Part shown: one piece after another, positions 10,501 through 20,044 of the stretch
Position numbering within the stretch: the stretch's first letter is position 1
Layout: every line of letters starts with the position of its first letter
Notes under the pieces: generated by a model
Database searches by the model: none
What the model was told of the DNA's origin: nothing
The model's input: the letters and a program-made list of their open reading frames with translations, nothing else
Made by a program: the position numbers and the translations under genes
DNA from: Cynocephalus volans
Taxonomy: Eukaryota > Chordata > Mammalia > Dermoptera > Cynocephalidae
NCBI RefSeq assembly: GCF_027409185.1
Contig: NC_084461.1
Location: 141,901,001 to 141,965,000 of the forward strand
Length of the DNA: 64,000 nt
Direction: 5' to 3'

Positions 10501-11707
10501 ATGACTAACTCTGTAGTTGACACTTAGGAGTGCTCTCCACCTGCCAGGCCCTGTTCTAAGCACTTTACATTTATCGTTTAATCCTCCCAACAGCCCTATG
10601 AGCTAGGTACTGTTACCTCCATCTTAGAGATGAGGAAACTGAGGCACAGAGAGGTTACGAGACTTACTGGGGTTTATCTATATCTTTGGAAATATGTCAC
10701 TGCATATCTACATATCATTGCAAATTCCTAGAGGAGGGTGCAGGCTACAGGAGGCCCTTCATCCCTGAGGGACTGGCCCGTGCCAGGGGCCTCCGATGAC
10801 TCAGGCTCAGTGTTCTGCTTCCCTTCCAGGCCAATGTGCGGATGGAGGGTGGGAAGTTGGTGGTGGATTTCCCCAACTATCACCAGACGTCGGAGATCGT
10901 GGGGGACAAACTGGTGGAGGTGAGTGTCCTGCTGGTTGCTGGTACCATCGGCCTCTGGGCAGCTGGCTTTCCCAGCACTTCCCATGTGACAGGCTCTGTG
11001 CTGAGCGCTGGGTGCACGTGACCTTATTTGATCTTCACAATGACCCTGTTGGGGGGGGGAGTTTATCTCCATTTTATAGGTGAGGAGACGGAGGCACAGG
11101 GAAGCTTGGGTACACATCTTGGATGACAGAGCTGGGATTTGATGCTAGGCAGTGTGACTCCAGTGCCCATGCTCAGTCACCCGAGGGGCACTAGTCTGGA
11201 AGCCTGTGGGACCCTTCCCAGAATGTAAACAAAGGAGGTGGTCTGGGTGGGCCTCTCAAGGCGCGGCCACCACACCACTCCATCTCCACAAGGGACTTCA
11301 GGCCCTTCCTACCAGTTCTTTTGATTTTTCAAGAGAAGCTGGAAATTTGCTCTTTTCTGTTAAATCTCTATACTGTGAAATGTTGACAAGTAATTTAAAC
11401 AATTTTTAAGTGCGGGCAGGTCCAACACATGTATCCATGGACCAAGCCCTCTCACAGTGGAGGTGCTGCCCTGGGAGGCCTTCGTCCCACTCGTTTCTTC
11501 CCCTGGTCTCCAGGATCTTCTCAGGTGGAGGAAATGGATGTGAAGTTAAAGAGAAAAAGATATTTCACACTTCATTTCCTTATTGTGAGCCTGTGAGCTG
11601 GGCCAGAGCCCCTCTGAAGTCCAGCATAAATCTAGGAAGAGTCCCTCCCTCCTCCCCAAGTCTCTCCAGAAGGGAAGGAAGAGATGAGAGAGGCGGCTTT
11701 GCTACCT

Positions 11708-11738
<31 letters not shown>

Positions 11739-13982
11739 ATTTCCTTGTGCCTTCATCTCAAGCCCGGCTAGAGGAAAGGAGCACACTGCCTCTCTTAGTG
11801 AGTTCAGGCTGCTATAAAACTACCACAGACTGAGTGGTTTATACAACAAACATCTATTTCTCACCATTCTGGAGGCTGGAAGTCCAAGATCGGTGTACCA
11901 GCATGGTCGGGGTCTGGTGAGGGCTCTTTTTCTGGTTTCCCCTCATGTGGAGAGAGAGATCATCTCTCTCACATCTCTTCTTCTAAGGGCACTTCTCCCA
12001 TCACAAGGGCTCCACCCTCATGACTTAATTACCTTTGAAAGTTCCCATTTCCAAATACCATCACACTGGGGATTAGGGTTTCAGCATATGAACCTGGGGG
12101 GACGCAAACATGCAGTCTCTTACATGACCCAAGAGACTCAGTGCCCTCCCACTGTTCCCATTTTACAGAGAAGCCTTACAAGGCTCAGGGACAGCATGTG
12201 ACGTGCCCAAGGCCACACAGCTAGTGTGTGGTAGAGGCAGATCTCATCAGCTGACTCCTACACTAGGCCCTCTGCCTGTTCCTTTCAGGCCAGTGGGTCT
12301 TTTTTCTCCCCTTTATTTTTATTTTCTAAAGAATTTAGGAATAAACAGATGGACAGTGTTGAAAAAAATATAAAAAGAACAAAAGTGACTATTCCTCATC
12401 TCCTGGGTGAAAATTGACCCCTTGGAGGATGTGATGAAAGCTTTGGCCAAGTAACATTACATGAAACATCAGTGAGTGGGTTCTGACTCCTAGAAGAAAA
12501 GCTCCTCCAGCCTGTGCCGCGTGCAGAGAGAACACAGAGCAGAAGAATTGGAAGCTTCCCGAGCTGAATAAACCTGTTCCTCAATTCCTAGAGGATCCTA
12601 ACCCTGGAGCCTGTGTGGTGTGAGCAGTACCCAGAGTTCAGGATCATCTCACACACACTCACAGACATGCAGGCACACACACATGTATGCATGCGCGTGG
12701 ACACAGGCATGCACACACGCAAGCACAATTGCACAAGCCCAGGCAGAGAAAAGCTGTCTTGGCTGCAAATCTCCCATTTCTAGAGGCCCAGCATCATCCT
12801 GGACATCTCCCTCCTTCTCCACCAAGTAGGGGTGCACTTTGTGAGCATTCCTCCTCCCTCCTCCTGCCACTAGCACCCTGCCTGCTGTCGTCTCCTCCAC
12901 GCCAGCCCCAGCCTCCTCCCTGCTCGCATCCCGCCCCCATCCTCCATTCATCCCACGTGCAAATCACGCATCACTTCACACTGCTGCTCCTTGTTATGAA
13001 TCAGGCCCAGATTCCTCCACCCCACCCGACCTTCAAAGGTCTGTACTGCCCCATCCTACAGGTACCCTGTGCAGCCCTTCTGGACCAGCCACTGATCCTG
13101 ATCTGGACCCCTCCTCTCCCACTTCACTTTCTGTGCTCATGTAGCTCCTTCTGCTCTTTCCTTTTCTCTTGTTTGCTTTTCCAAATCCAGTGTATTCTTC
13201 AGGATTCTGTGCAATGGCCGATGCCCTCTCTCCTTCCCCAATCAGAGTGGTTCCTTCCCTTCTCTGGGCTTTCTCTCGCACACCTCTCTGTTTGTCACCC
13301 ACCTCTTCCCATGAGAATGCTGCTTTCTTCTGCTGGGTATCAGATCCACCTGATGACATGTGCACATCCAACGACAGCACCAGTTGATGGCAGGGAGCCC
13401 AGGGCCCCTGCACACTGTGTGTTTTCAGAGAGCATCATCCCCTTGCCTGACTCTCCTGTTAAGCCTCAGGCTTCCCAAGGGTAGGGTCTGTACCTTCCCG
13501 TCACCAAGCACGTGACAGGTGATCATGAACGCTGTGTGCTGTGGAGATTGAGTGCGGCCTCTCTACATTAGGAGGGTTACTTGATTTCTCCAAACTTCAG
13601 TTTTCTGGCCTGTGTAATGGGACAACCTCATAGAGTTGTTGGGAGGACTCTGGAATAAGACAAGGGAAGTGCTTGGCAAGAGAGAACTGGAACGAACAGA
13701 GAAGGGAGGTTAGCATGCCCAGGTCCCTGTCTCCCCTCACAGCCATATAGCATTGTTACCACACTGAGTCTCAACAGTGATTTTTGGAACAAACTGGGAA
13801 ACTAAGTCTCAGAGAAGTGGTGCACCTGACTCCCATCTACTCAGGGATGGAATTGGAGGCTGGTCTCCCTTCAGCTATGACACTGGGGGTCGTGCACTGA
13901 CTACTTCTGTTCTGGCTGCTTCTTTCAGATAGCTACCATTGGGGACATATCCTGTGAGCGCGTGAGCAAGAGACTGGCCTGA
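7462..13982 (+). CDS. FABP6: FABP6, ileal bile-acid-binding protein (gastrotropin), four coding exons
   Basis: The joined exons 7462-7528, 9088-9263, 10830-10919 and 13929-13982 encode 128 residues, the usual length of the family. The protein is a cytosolic beta-barrel carrier of conjugated bile acids in ileal enterocytes, part of enterohepatic circulation. The cytosolic FABP signature is complete at residues 5-22 (G5, F7, V9, N14, Y15, D16, F18, V19, L22). Pocket residues W50, Q52, N62, Y98, E111 and R122 are present. The conserved blocks [22 protein letters not shown] and ERVSKRLA match human FABP6 as I remember it. All introns are GT-AG, and the exon pattern 67/176/90/54 is that of FABP genes. 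The ATG has A at -3 and G at +4. Two positions that are Tyr in human and pig are Cys here (C54 and C120). There is no frameshift or stop, so the gene looks functional. Confidence 0.97.
7640..7830 (-). repeat. MIR in FABP6 intron 1
   Basis: Reversed MIR text is seen: tctacattttactgatggaa, ggcccagagaagctgagtaa and caaggtcacatagctagcag. It sits about 110 bases after the exon 1 donor. Confidence 0.7.
8030..8110 (-). repeat. L2 3' end, reverse orientation, FABP6 intron 1
   Basis: The text cactcagtcattcaacaaac followed by tgtgctaggcactatgggga is the reversed L2/MIR-like terminal signature. Confidence 0.5.
8470..8600 (+). repeat. MIR in FABP6 intron 1
   Basis: The order attctgccattaatctctgc, ctctgggtcttcgtttattt, atctgtaaaatagaagcatt follows the MIR core. 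It is diverged. Confidence 0.55.
8665..8990 (-). repeat. MIR in FABP6 intron 1, split by a SINE
   Basis: Reversed MIR text runs up to the SINE (cttgcagcagtcctgtgaga) and resumes after it (atccccattttgtggataaa, ttgcccaagccacatggctc). The SINE at 8749-8849 lies inside it. Confidence 0.7.
8749..8849 (-). repeat. tRNA-Ile-derived SINE nested in MIR, FABP6 intron 1
   Basis: A poly-T run precedes gatgaccggtaaggggatct, then cttggtgttgtcagcaccat and ctctctcaagtgagccatgg. The direct repeat tgagatgatcctttt at about 8734-8748 and 8850-8864 bounds it exactly. Confidence 0.9.
9088..9263 (+). CDS. FABP6: FABP6 coding exon 2
   Basis: The acceptor is ctcggcccag and the donor gtgagagg. The exon encodes residues 23-81, which cover the end of the lid and strands B to E, with W50, Q52, C54 and N62. 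It ends in phase 0 after FK. Confidence 0.97.
9455..9640 (-). repeat. MIR in FABP6 intron 2
   Basis: The text tagctaatatttgccgagca, cattactctccccattttac and attgaatagcttgccccatc is reversed MIR. Confidence 0.65.
9680..9910 (+). repeat. MIR in FABP6 intron 2
   Basis: The segment shows ggccatggcatcagactcag, actttcctgagcctcagatc and catagtgcctgccccatagc, the start, core and tail of MIR in order. Confidence 0.7.
10270..10490 (-). repeat. L1M fragment in FABP6 intron 2
   Basis: The text ggctacacagtattccaaag, ataatttatgtaactacccc and caacaatgctgcaatcaata is the antisense form of an old L1 3' region. The 73-codon open frame here is not a gene. Confidence 0.6.
10495..10675 (-). repeat. MIR in FABP6 intron 2
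   Basis: Reversed MIR is well kept: ggccctgttctaagcacttt, cctatgagctaggtactgtt and gatgaggaaactgaggcaca. It ends about 150 bases before exon 3. Confidence 0.8.
10830..10919 (+). CDS. FABP6: FABP6 coding exon 3
   Basis: The acceptor is cttcccttccag and the donor gtgagtgtc. Thirty complete codons give residues 82-111, including Y98 and E111. An old reversed MIR starts about 45 bases beyond the donor. Confidence 0.97.
10965..11190 (-). repeat. MIR in FABP6 intron 3
   Basis: Reversed MIR text includes gacaggctctgtgctgagcg, tctccattttataggtgagg and tgacagagctgggatttgat. A G8 run at 11050-11057 interrupts it. Confidence 0.75.
11713..11738 (+). repeat. (TC)13 simple repeat
   Basis: This is an uninterrupted dinucleotide run within FABP6 intron 3. 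Confidence 0.95.
11795..12130 (-). mobile_element. ERVL-MaLR solitary LTR (MLT1-like), FABP6 intron 3
   Basis: Read on the - strand the region has caggttcatatgctgaaacc, ccagtgtgatggtatttgga, gtcatgagggtggagccctt and cagcctccagaatggtgaga, the usual MLT1/MST order. It is an LTR alone, without viral genes. Confidence 0.7.
12140..12275 (-). repeat. MIR fragment in FABP6 intron 3
   Basis: The text ccattttacagagaagcctt, caaggctcagggacagcatg, cccaaggccacacagctagt is reversed MIR core directly behind the LTR. Confidence 0.6.
12647..12730 (+). repeat. AC-rich degenerate simple repeat
   Basis: The stretch alternates cacacac blocks with atgcatgcgcgtgg. The alternating purine-pyrimidine pattern is Z-DNA-prone. 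It lies in FABP6 intron 3. Confidence 0.8.
12860..13530 (+). repeat. L2 LINE, diverged, FABP6 intron 3
   Basis: The pyrimidine-rich text ending with caagggtagggtctgtacct and caagcacgtgacaggtgatc resembles the L2 3' region. A 265-codon open frame at 12687-13484 crosses it and is a composition artefact. The 5' limit is uncertain. Confidence 0.45.
13550..13680 (+). repeat. MIR fragment in FABP6 intron 3
   Basis: The text gggttacttgatttctccaa, tggcctgtgtaatgggacaa and gaagtgcttggcaag follows the MIR core and tail. Confidence 0.6.
13929..13982 (+). CDS. FABP6: FABP6 coding exon 4
   Basis: The acceptor is ctgcttctttcag. Seventeen codons and TGA give residues 112-128, ending ERVSKRLA, the final two strands of the barrel. 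C120 replaces the Tyr expected just before this motif. Confidence 0.97.
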   Translation: MATIGDISCERVSKRLA

Positions 13983-13988
13983 GCCACC

Positions 13989-14028
13989 AATAAAATACAA
14001 ACTCACCAATAAACTGATATAGAATAAA
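13989..14028 (+). terminator. FABP6 polyadenylation signals
   Basis: Three AATAAA hexamers lie at 13989-13994, 14008-14013 and 14023-14028, starting only 7 bases after the stop codon. A U/G-rich stretch (ctctttgttcttcttttcgg) follows at about 14031. The 3' UTR is therefore very short, as is usual for FABP6. Which hexamer is used cannot be told. Confidence 0.85.
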
Positions 14029-15584
14029 CAGCTCTTTGTTCTTCTTTTCGGGTGTCTTGGGGCAGCCTCTGGCTGGGTGAGAATGGGAAAGCCCCCAAGG
14101 AGGGCCACATGCACCAAATGTTGACCCTGATCCCCCTGTGGGATCTGTGTCATGGCAGGAGACAAGGATGTGGACTGCAATGCTCCTGACCCCCGGGAGA
14201 GGCCAAAGCATGGTGGGAGACTCTCCCCTCCCTGCCACCCACCACTCTGCGGGTGGAGACACTGTGTTGCTTCAAGCCTCCTTTAAAGAGACAATGTCAC
14301 TTGGGAGAGGTAACACATTAATTCTCAGATGAGCCATGGGGCAGGTGTATCTGGACTCGGGGGTGGGGGAGGGGTGGGAGCCACACCTCCAGGAAGGGCC
14401 CCGGCTGCCGCCTGCAAGGTGGGATGGCTGCACCAGGACTTACCCAGGAAAGCCGCCTCATCTTGACCATGGCTCCGCTGTTATTTGCTGTGGAGTTGTT
14501 TCGTTGGACCTTAGCTTACCCACTGGTACAAAGGGGGGCCAGGAGGACCAAAGGGGGCTGGGGGAAATGGTATCTGTGAGATGGCAAAGAAGCAATGAGG
14601 GTCATAGGAGGGACCGGGAGGGACTGGGATGTCCTGGTTCAGACTAGTAGGGACTGGGCAGGGTGCATGAGAGGAACGATGAGAGGCTGCAGAGGGCTGG
14701 GAAAGGCAATCAGGAGCGTCACTCTGACCCTGGTAGGTGCCGAGAGCCCTGGGTTGAGAAGGATTCCGAGGCAGCATTCCAGTTTAGCAGGTGTCCTGAG
14801 TGACTGGAAACGGCCAGCTCAGGGCGTGGGAGTGGAGAAGGGTGGCCGCTTGCCTCCTGACCAGACAACTCACCCGGAGCACTGAAAGGGCCTGTTTTCA
14901 TCTTTCTGTCTCCTGGGGAGTGTTCACACATCTGGGTACAACCTTGACTTCTTTTTACTCAATATTTTTCTGTATGATAATTCACTTATTTTTACTACGC
15001 TAGAAACTTTGTCACTTCCATATACGGAAAGCCAATATCATTTGCCATAAGTAGAATAAAACAATTTTAAAAGTCAAAGCTTGACTTCTAGCTAGGTTCT
15101 GTTGCCTGCCCAAAGCCCTGAGCCTGAGGCCTCCCTCTGTGAAAAGGGTGAGAAAGGTAAAAGACACAGTAGTATCAAACGGGAAACTTTCTCCTTAACT
15201 AATCAAAATTGCTGAAAGACTACTGAAAAGAGAACATACTCACCCTAAGAGTTGAATTTCTAAGGCAGATAATACAAGTCCCACATACGGAGAATAAGAA
15301 ATAAGGTTGCCCAGCACCTTGCACAGGGTCTGGCACACAGCAGGTGCTTAATAAGTGCTGCCTGATCTCAGGTCCCTTCAGGCCTGTGTCATCTGCAGTC
15401 TTTCACTCTTGGGGGCCAGCCTCGGCCTGGACAGATGCTACAGCCCAGCTAACTTGCAGCCTTCCCCTTGCCTGCTCCCACCTTTTACCCTGAAACCTTG
15501 TTTATCTTTCCAAGAACAGTACACAGCCTCTCTCCCCACCCACCAAGCCAGGACCCCATGAAGTCCATCGTTTCACCACGACTT
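14029..15584. other. intergenic DNA downstream of FABP6, no gene seen
   Basis: The stretch has no supported exon. The overlapping short frames at 14336-14885 reflect its G- and GA-rich composition. It contains a run of four G-tracts at 14359-14378. No repeat family was recognised apart from a possible L2/MIR tail around 15310-15360 (gtctggcacacagcaggtgc). Confidence 0.6.
14359..14378 (+). terminator. G-rich MAZ-like element downstream of FABP6
   Basis: Four G-runs of 5, 5, 4 and 3 are separated by single bases. The core GGGGGAGGGG resembles the G5AG5 element known to pause RNA polymerase II and aid termination. It lies about 330 bases after the last FABP6 polyadenylation hexamer, on the non-template strand, and also meets a G-quadruplex pattern. 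Function is inferred. Confidence 0.4.
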
Positions 15585-15880
15585 ATTGCTAATTAAGTGA
15601 ACTAGGTAAGCATTAAATTAAATTAGCAGTGCTGCTGTTTCCCCTCCAGACTGAATAATTGCTTATAATGAGCTTGGATAATAAGTCTCTAAATAACATA
15701 GAGTTGGCCATAATTAGGCTGAAAAGTGAGAGAGAGAGAGAGAAGAGGAAGGAAGAGGTGCAGGGGGTGGTGGTGGGGGGAAGGGGAAGAAAGGCAGGCG
15801 AGAGAGAGTGAGTTAGTTTTAACTCCTGTAATTAATTCAAGGACAAATCCAAATTGTTGGCAGGGGAGAAATCTTTAAGC
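15585..15880. promoter_or_regulatory. candidate enhancer: cluster of homeodomain TAAT motifs
   Basis: The AT-rich segment carries many TAAT/ATTA cores, for example gctaattaagtg, attaaattaaattagc, gaataattgcttataatgag, cataattagg and gtaattaattc. It matches no repeat family I know and lies between the two convergent genes. A GAGA tract (15729-15742) and a GGGG-rich tract interrupt it. Homeodomain factors such as CDX could bind, but this is pattern-based inference. Confidence 0.35.
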
Positions 15881-15929
15881 CAGTGTTGTTTTAGATTCAA
15901 GGCTCATGGAATATGGAATAGCAGAACCT

Positions 15930-16040
15930 CAGATCTCAATTAGTTTACACTCTGTATTTCAGAGATACAGAAGATGAGGCTCAGAGAGGGGAAGAAATTC
16001 ATCCAAGGTCACACAGCACAGTGAGCGAGTCTCTGAGAGT
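15930..16040 (-). repeat. MIR fragment
   Basis: The text agatgaggctcagagagggg, attcatccaaggtcacacag and cagtgagcgagtc is reversed MIR core. Confidence 0.6.
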
Positions 16041-16164
16041 AATGTGGGGCTGGGCTTCACTCGCTGATAAAGGCTGCAGTTTCTGAGGATAGATGGGTCA
16101 AGGGGCGCTAGAGTAAAGCATTCACCTTGCTGGCATCTTGGGAGGGAGCCTTCTCAGCCAGAAG

Positions 16165-16350
16165 AGACAGTGGTTAAGAGCTTCGACTCTGAAGTCACGT
16201 TGCCAGGGTCTGAATCCCTGTTCTATCACTTAGTAGCTGTGTCACCTTGGTAACACAGGTAAGTTCACCCATTTCTTTAATCCTCAGTTTCTTCACTTGT
16301 AAATGGGGATAGCAACTGTACTTACCTAATAGAGTTGCTAGAAGCTCCCT
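16165..16350 (+). repeat. MIR
   Basis: A good copy reads cagtggttaagagcttcgac, ggtctgaatccctgttctat, cttagtagctgtgtcacctt, then tcctcagtttcttcacttgt. Confidence 0.85.
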
Positions 16351-16419
16351 CAGTGTTAGCTGCTACCACCACCACCTCCAACATTCTCAAGTCAGTGTGT
16401 TTAAGGGGTTGGGACTGCC

Positions 16420-16565
16420 TCTGCCACTAACTTGTAAGTCACGTGGGGTAATCACTGGACCTCTCTGAGCCTTGTCTTGTCCATGTATAAAATGGATTGA
16501 TAAAACCTTCCCTTCCTTGGTCATAGGGGAGTTACAAGGATAAAGGGTAAAAATCCACGCTAATG
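16420..16565 (+). repeat. second MIR, same orientation
   Basis: The text ctgccactaacttgtaagtc, ctggacctctctgagccttg and tgtataaaatggattgataa is MIR core, separate from the copy just upstream. Confidence 0.65.
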
Positions 16566-16799
16566 ACTTCCAAAAAGTTAGAGGAGCTTCATCATTTTGC
16601 TGTGCTGTTTAGGATGCGGTAGCGACTCCCCGTTCCACAGACCTCAGGGCAAGTGGCCTCTACCCCAGGCTCTTCACGACCTTCGCCCTGACTCTTGGGA
16701 GTCACCTCTCTCACTCTGCCAGGGCAACCCTTCCCTTTCACCAAGCTCATCTGGTGAAATGGGGAGCTACCCAAAGCATCTTTAAAGACCACCACTAGG

Positions 16800-16980
16800 A
16801 ATTTAAAAAAAAAGAACCAGAGGCTGGGATGGGAGGAGGGAGCGAGGGAGGGGAAGTGGAGGACTAATGGGTACAAAACTATGCTATCTACCCTAAGTGA
16901 ATCATGGTGCAGCATATGCATGTATTGAGACAACCACACTGTACCCCACAAATATGTACAAGTTAATGTTAAAACAAGAT
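16800..16980 (+). repeat. old L1 3' UTR fragment
   Basis: The text accagaggctgggatgggag, actaatgggtacaaaactat and accccacaaatatgtacaag is typical of the L1M 3' UTR. Confidence 0.7.
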
Positions 16981-17154
16981 CACCACTAGGTGGCGCCGCA
17001 CCACCCACTTGTTGTATCCAGGACTCCGTGTGTGTGTTGCCGGGAGCGGTGCGGGCTGTGATAAGGGCAGAAATATGCTGATTGGGCTTCGGTGTGGGTG
17101 TGTGTCACCTAGGGGTGACACGGCATGGGGGGCCACATGGGCTCCTCAGTCAGG

Positions 17155-17350
17155 CTTATCTAAGTGTAAACCTAGTCCCACCACTCACCCTGGAGAGACC
17201 TTGGGCCTTCCTGAACCTCAGTATCCTCATCTGGACAACGGTGATAGCAATACCAGCTCATGGTGGTGGCGTGAGGACGAAAGAGGAAGGGGAATATGAC
17301 ATCATGAGGAAAGTGCCTAATACAGGGTCTGCAACATAGTAAATGCTCAC
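17155..17350 (+). repeat. MIR
   Basis: The order ccaccactcaccctggagag, ttcctgaacctcagtatcct, gcaacatagtaaatgctcac follows MIR from core to tail. Confidence 0.65.
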
Positions 17351-17569
17351 AGAAGAGCTGTGTGGGGCTCTTCTCGACGGTTCTCCTGGTGAGAATGGGC
17401 ACACACATGTCGGGGCTCTTAGAGTGGGAGAAGTGTCCAAGCCTGGCTGTGCATGAGCATCTCCTGGAGGATCTCCCATCCCAGACCTGAGAACCAAGCT
17501 CTTTAGGTAGGAAGGCCAGGGAGCTGCCACTGTAACCTGTTGCCAGCTAGGTCTGACCTTAGAGACCAA

Positions 17570-17670
17570 TCCAGTCCCCACCCTCCCATTTTACAGATGG
17601 AAAAACTGAGCTGTAGAAAACAGAAATGACTTGCTCGAGTCCACACAGCTGGGGAGCAGCAGAGGGCTGA
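17570..17670 (-). repeat. MIR fragment
   Basis: The text ccattttacagatggaaaaa, atgacttgctcgagtccaca and cagctggggagcagcagagg is reversed MIR core. Confidence 0.65.
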
Positions 17671-17884
17671 CTTCCTGTACAGCCTGCCTGTTGTGTCTCT
17701 GGTAAGGGCAGGGGCCTGAGACACCACTCAGCTGGCCCAGGAGAAGCCTGGCCACTTGAATTCTTCCTTTAAAACTAGTGCTGGGTTGGAGGGAGGTTAA
17801 GCTCAGAGGCTCGCCTGAGCCCCCAAAGAAAGGAGGACCCCATTCATTTATAGTATTCCTTGTAGACCTCACTGTTGAATAATA

Positions 17885-18045
17885 CCATATATTCCATGCT
17901 TCTTACCATAAGCCTGAAGCATAGACCAGGCTGATAGCCTTCCCACCTTATAGACGAGGAGACAGATGTTCAGGGTGGAGAGAGAGCTATTCTCAAGGTC
18001 ATCCAGCTGAGAGCAGACAAACTCAGACCCTCCACCCTTCAGGCA
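17885..18045 (-). repeat. MIR fragment
   Basis: The text ccttatagacgaggagacag and tctcaaggtcatccagctga is reversed MIR core; the flanks are diverged. Confidence 0.55.
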
Positions 18046-18059
18046 TAGTGTTCTTGTCT

Positions 18060-18785
18060 ACATACCAGAAGTTGCAAGTGTCCAGCCCAAGAAACACTTT
18101 AACCTACAAATGTTTTATTGGCTTTCTATTGTACTAAAATGTTTAAAGTTTCATTTTGAAAATTCCTAAAAATTAGATTTCCTAGAAAGTGCAGATTTCC
18201 AGTTTTTCTGGAAACCTAAAGATTTGGCAACCTGGTACTTACATCTCTGAAAGGTAACAATTGGTTGGAGCTGAGTAGAACCATATCCTCTGGAAGGATA
18301 CCGGCTTTATAACTCAACACAGTCCCCACCACTTCAGCCTGTCTCGGTCATCCAGCTGGATTCACTCACATGTCACCTGCCTGATCCTGCTGGGCATTTG
18401 AACTTGAGACACCTTCCAAATGCTATGCTGCCTTTCTGCAGAAATTCATGTACTGAGAGTCATTTCTGAGCAACAGTAGGCCTGTTGCTAATGAGGGCTG
18501 GTAAGATTCCTTTCGAAGCACCTGGCACTTTCTAAGCACTTTGAATGCCCAGCAAGGAGGAGGACAGCTCTCTGGGCTGTTCAGCCAGCCCTGTGGTGCC
18601 CGGAGCTGGTCTGAGAGAACCCCTGCCATTCAGTAAGTCAGGAGTGGGAATGCTGGGCAACTCTTTTCTTTCATGAAGGCGTGCCTTTTATTCTGTCATG
18701 GCAGGGTCTTCCCTACCAGGTGAGCAGGAGGGCCAGTGGAGCAGCCTGCAGACTCACCCGTTCATTCCAAAGCTCTGAGTTAGGC
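18060..18785. other. intergenic DNA, nothing recognised
   Basis: No exon, repeat family or regulatory pattern could be supported in this part of the spacer between FABP6 and CCNJL. Confidence 0.5.
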
Positions 18786-19012
18786 AGTACAGGGCAGCGG
18801 GGCATTTCCAGACTGCCTAGGTTTGAACTGTGGCTCTTTCCTTCACTACTGCTGTCCTTAGGCCAATAACCTCTCTGTGCCCTCATTTTCTGATCTGTAG
18901 AATACAGCTAATAATAGTTCCTACTCTGTAGGGTTAATAGAACAATAATAAGAAAAAATATAAGCAAGTGCCTGATACAAGTAAGTGCTCAATAAATGCC
19001 AGCTACTATGAC
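18785..19012 (+). repeat. MIR
   Basis: The segment reads gcctaggtttgaactgtggc, ataacctctctgtgccctca, gatctgtagaatacagctaa and gtgctcaataaatgccagct, nearly full length. Confidence 0.8.
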
Positions 19013-19205
19013 TATTGCCACCATCACCAGCAGCCATATTCCATTGGGAGGAGGTGGTTTAGGGCACAGCCATTAAACCAAGTAAACAAATTAACAGGAT
19101 CACTTCAGATGGTTTTAATACTGTGGAGAAGATAAACGGGGGTAACAAGAGCGTGACTAGGTTATCACAGAGAGCTCTTTGGGAGGCAGCAGGTGAACTG
19201 AGACC

Positions 19206-19430
19206 TAAGGCAGGGTTTCTCACCCTCAGCACTACTGTCATTTGAGGCTGGATCATTCTTTTTCGTGGGGGGCTATCCTGTGCATTGTAGCATGTCAGCA
19301 GGATCCCTGACCTCTACCCAGTAGATACCAGGAGCATTCCCCTCCAGTCATGACAACCAAATGTCTCCAGACATTGCCAAATGTCCCCTGGGGGGCAAAA
19401 ATGACCCCAGTTGAGAGTCAGTGATAAAAA
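19206..19430 (+). mobile_element. MER20 (hAT-Charlie) element
   Basis: The text gggtttctcaccctcagcac, tatcctgtgcattgtagcat, caaatgtctccagacattgc and a closing ccagttgagagtcagtgat fits MER20 end to end. MER20 copies are known to have been co-opted as enhancers in placental mammals. Nothing here shows that this one is. Confidence 0.85.
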
Positions 19431-19799
19431 GGGTGAGAAGCCAGTCCCACAAGCAAAACGGGGGCAGGGCATTCAAGGTAAGAGGACAAATAGCTTTGGA
19501 GATGTGGACTTTGAACCCTGAAACGCATGAAGAACTGGAACCCTGACCGTAACTCTAATCCAGGCATTTGCAACATTAGCCTGGAAAAAAGCAGGTTGTC
19601 CTTGGAAAAGGAGTCTGGGTGTCCTCACCCTTCACAAATCTTGGTTTAAGAAATTTTATAGAACAAACAAACAAAAAATACTAAAGATAGAACACAGTGA
19701 AGGTTTAGAACTTCAGATTGGGATGCTGTTTCCTTACTCTCTCCTTTGAGCTTGGGAACCAGATCCTGTACATTTAATTCTTTGTTGGATCTTTAAAAA

Positions 19800-19915
19800 A
19801 ATCGTGTACCTGAATCACTAGGAAGCTGGCTAAAAACACTGATTTCTGGGCCCTACCCCTCTTACAGAAGGTACCAGGTCATCCCGCAGCTTGCTCAGTT
19901 CTGAGGAACTCTAGA
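19800..19915 (+). mobile_element. MER5-like remnant
   Basis: The text gtacctgaatcactaggaag, tttctgggccctacccctct and cttgctcagttctgaggaac resembles part of a MER5-type hAT element. Confidence 0.45.
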
Positions 19916-19954
19916 TGTCAGCCCTGGGAAGGCCTTCAAGACCATCTCTGTGTT

Positions 19955-20043
19955 TTTATTTTTATTTTTGGCTGGCCAGTGTGGAGATCCGAACCCTTGA
20001 CTTTGGTGTTAGCAACACTGTGCTCTAACCAAGTGGATCCCTC
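19955..20043 (-). repeat. tRNA-Ile-derived SINE, reverse orientation
   Basis: After a T-rich lead come ggctggccagtgtggagatc, cgaacccttgactttggtgt and ctgtgctctaaccaagtgga. This is a monomer of the older Ile-like type. Confidence 0.8.
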
Positions 20044-20044
20044 T

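Noticed and set aside
12687-13484. 265-codon open frame on the + strand
   Set aside because: It lies inside FABP6 intron 3, begins in an AC-rich simple repeat and runs through pyrimidine-rich L2-like sequence. The product is low-complexity Pro/Leu/Ser with no family resemblance.
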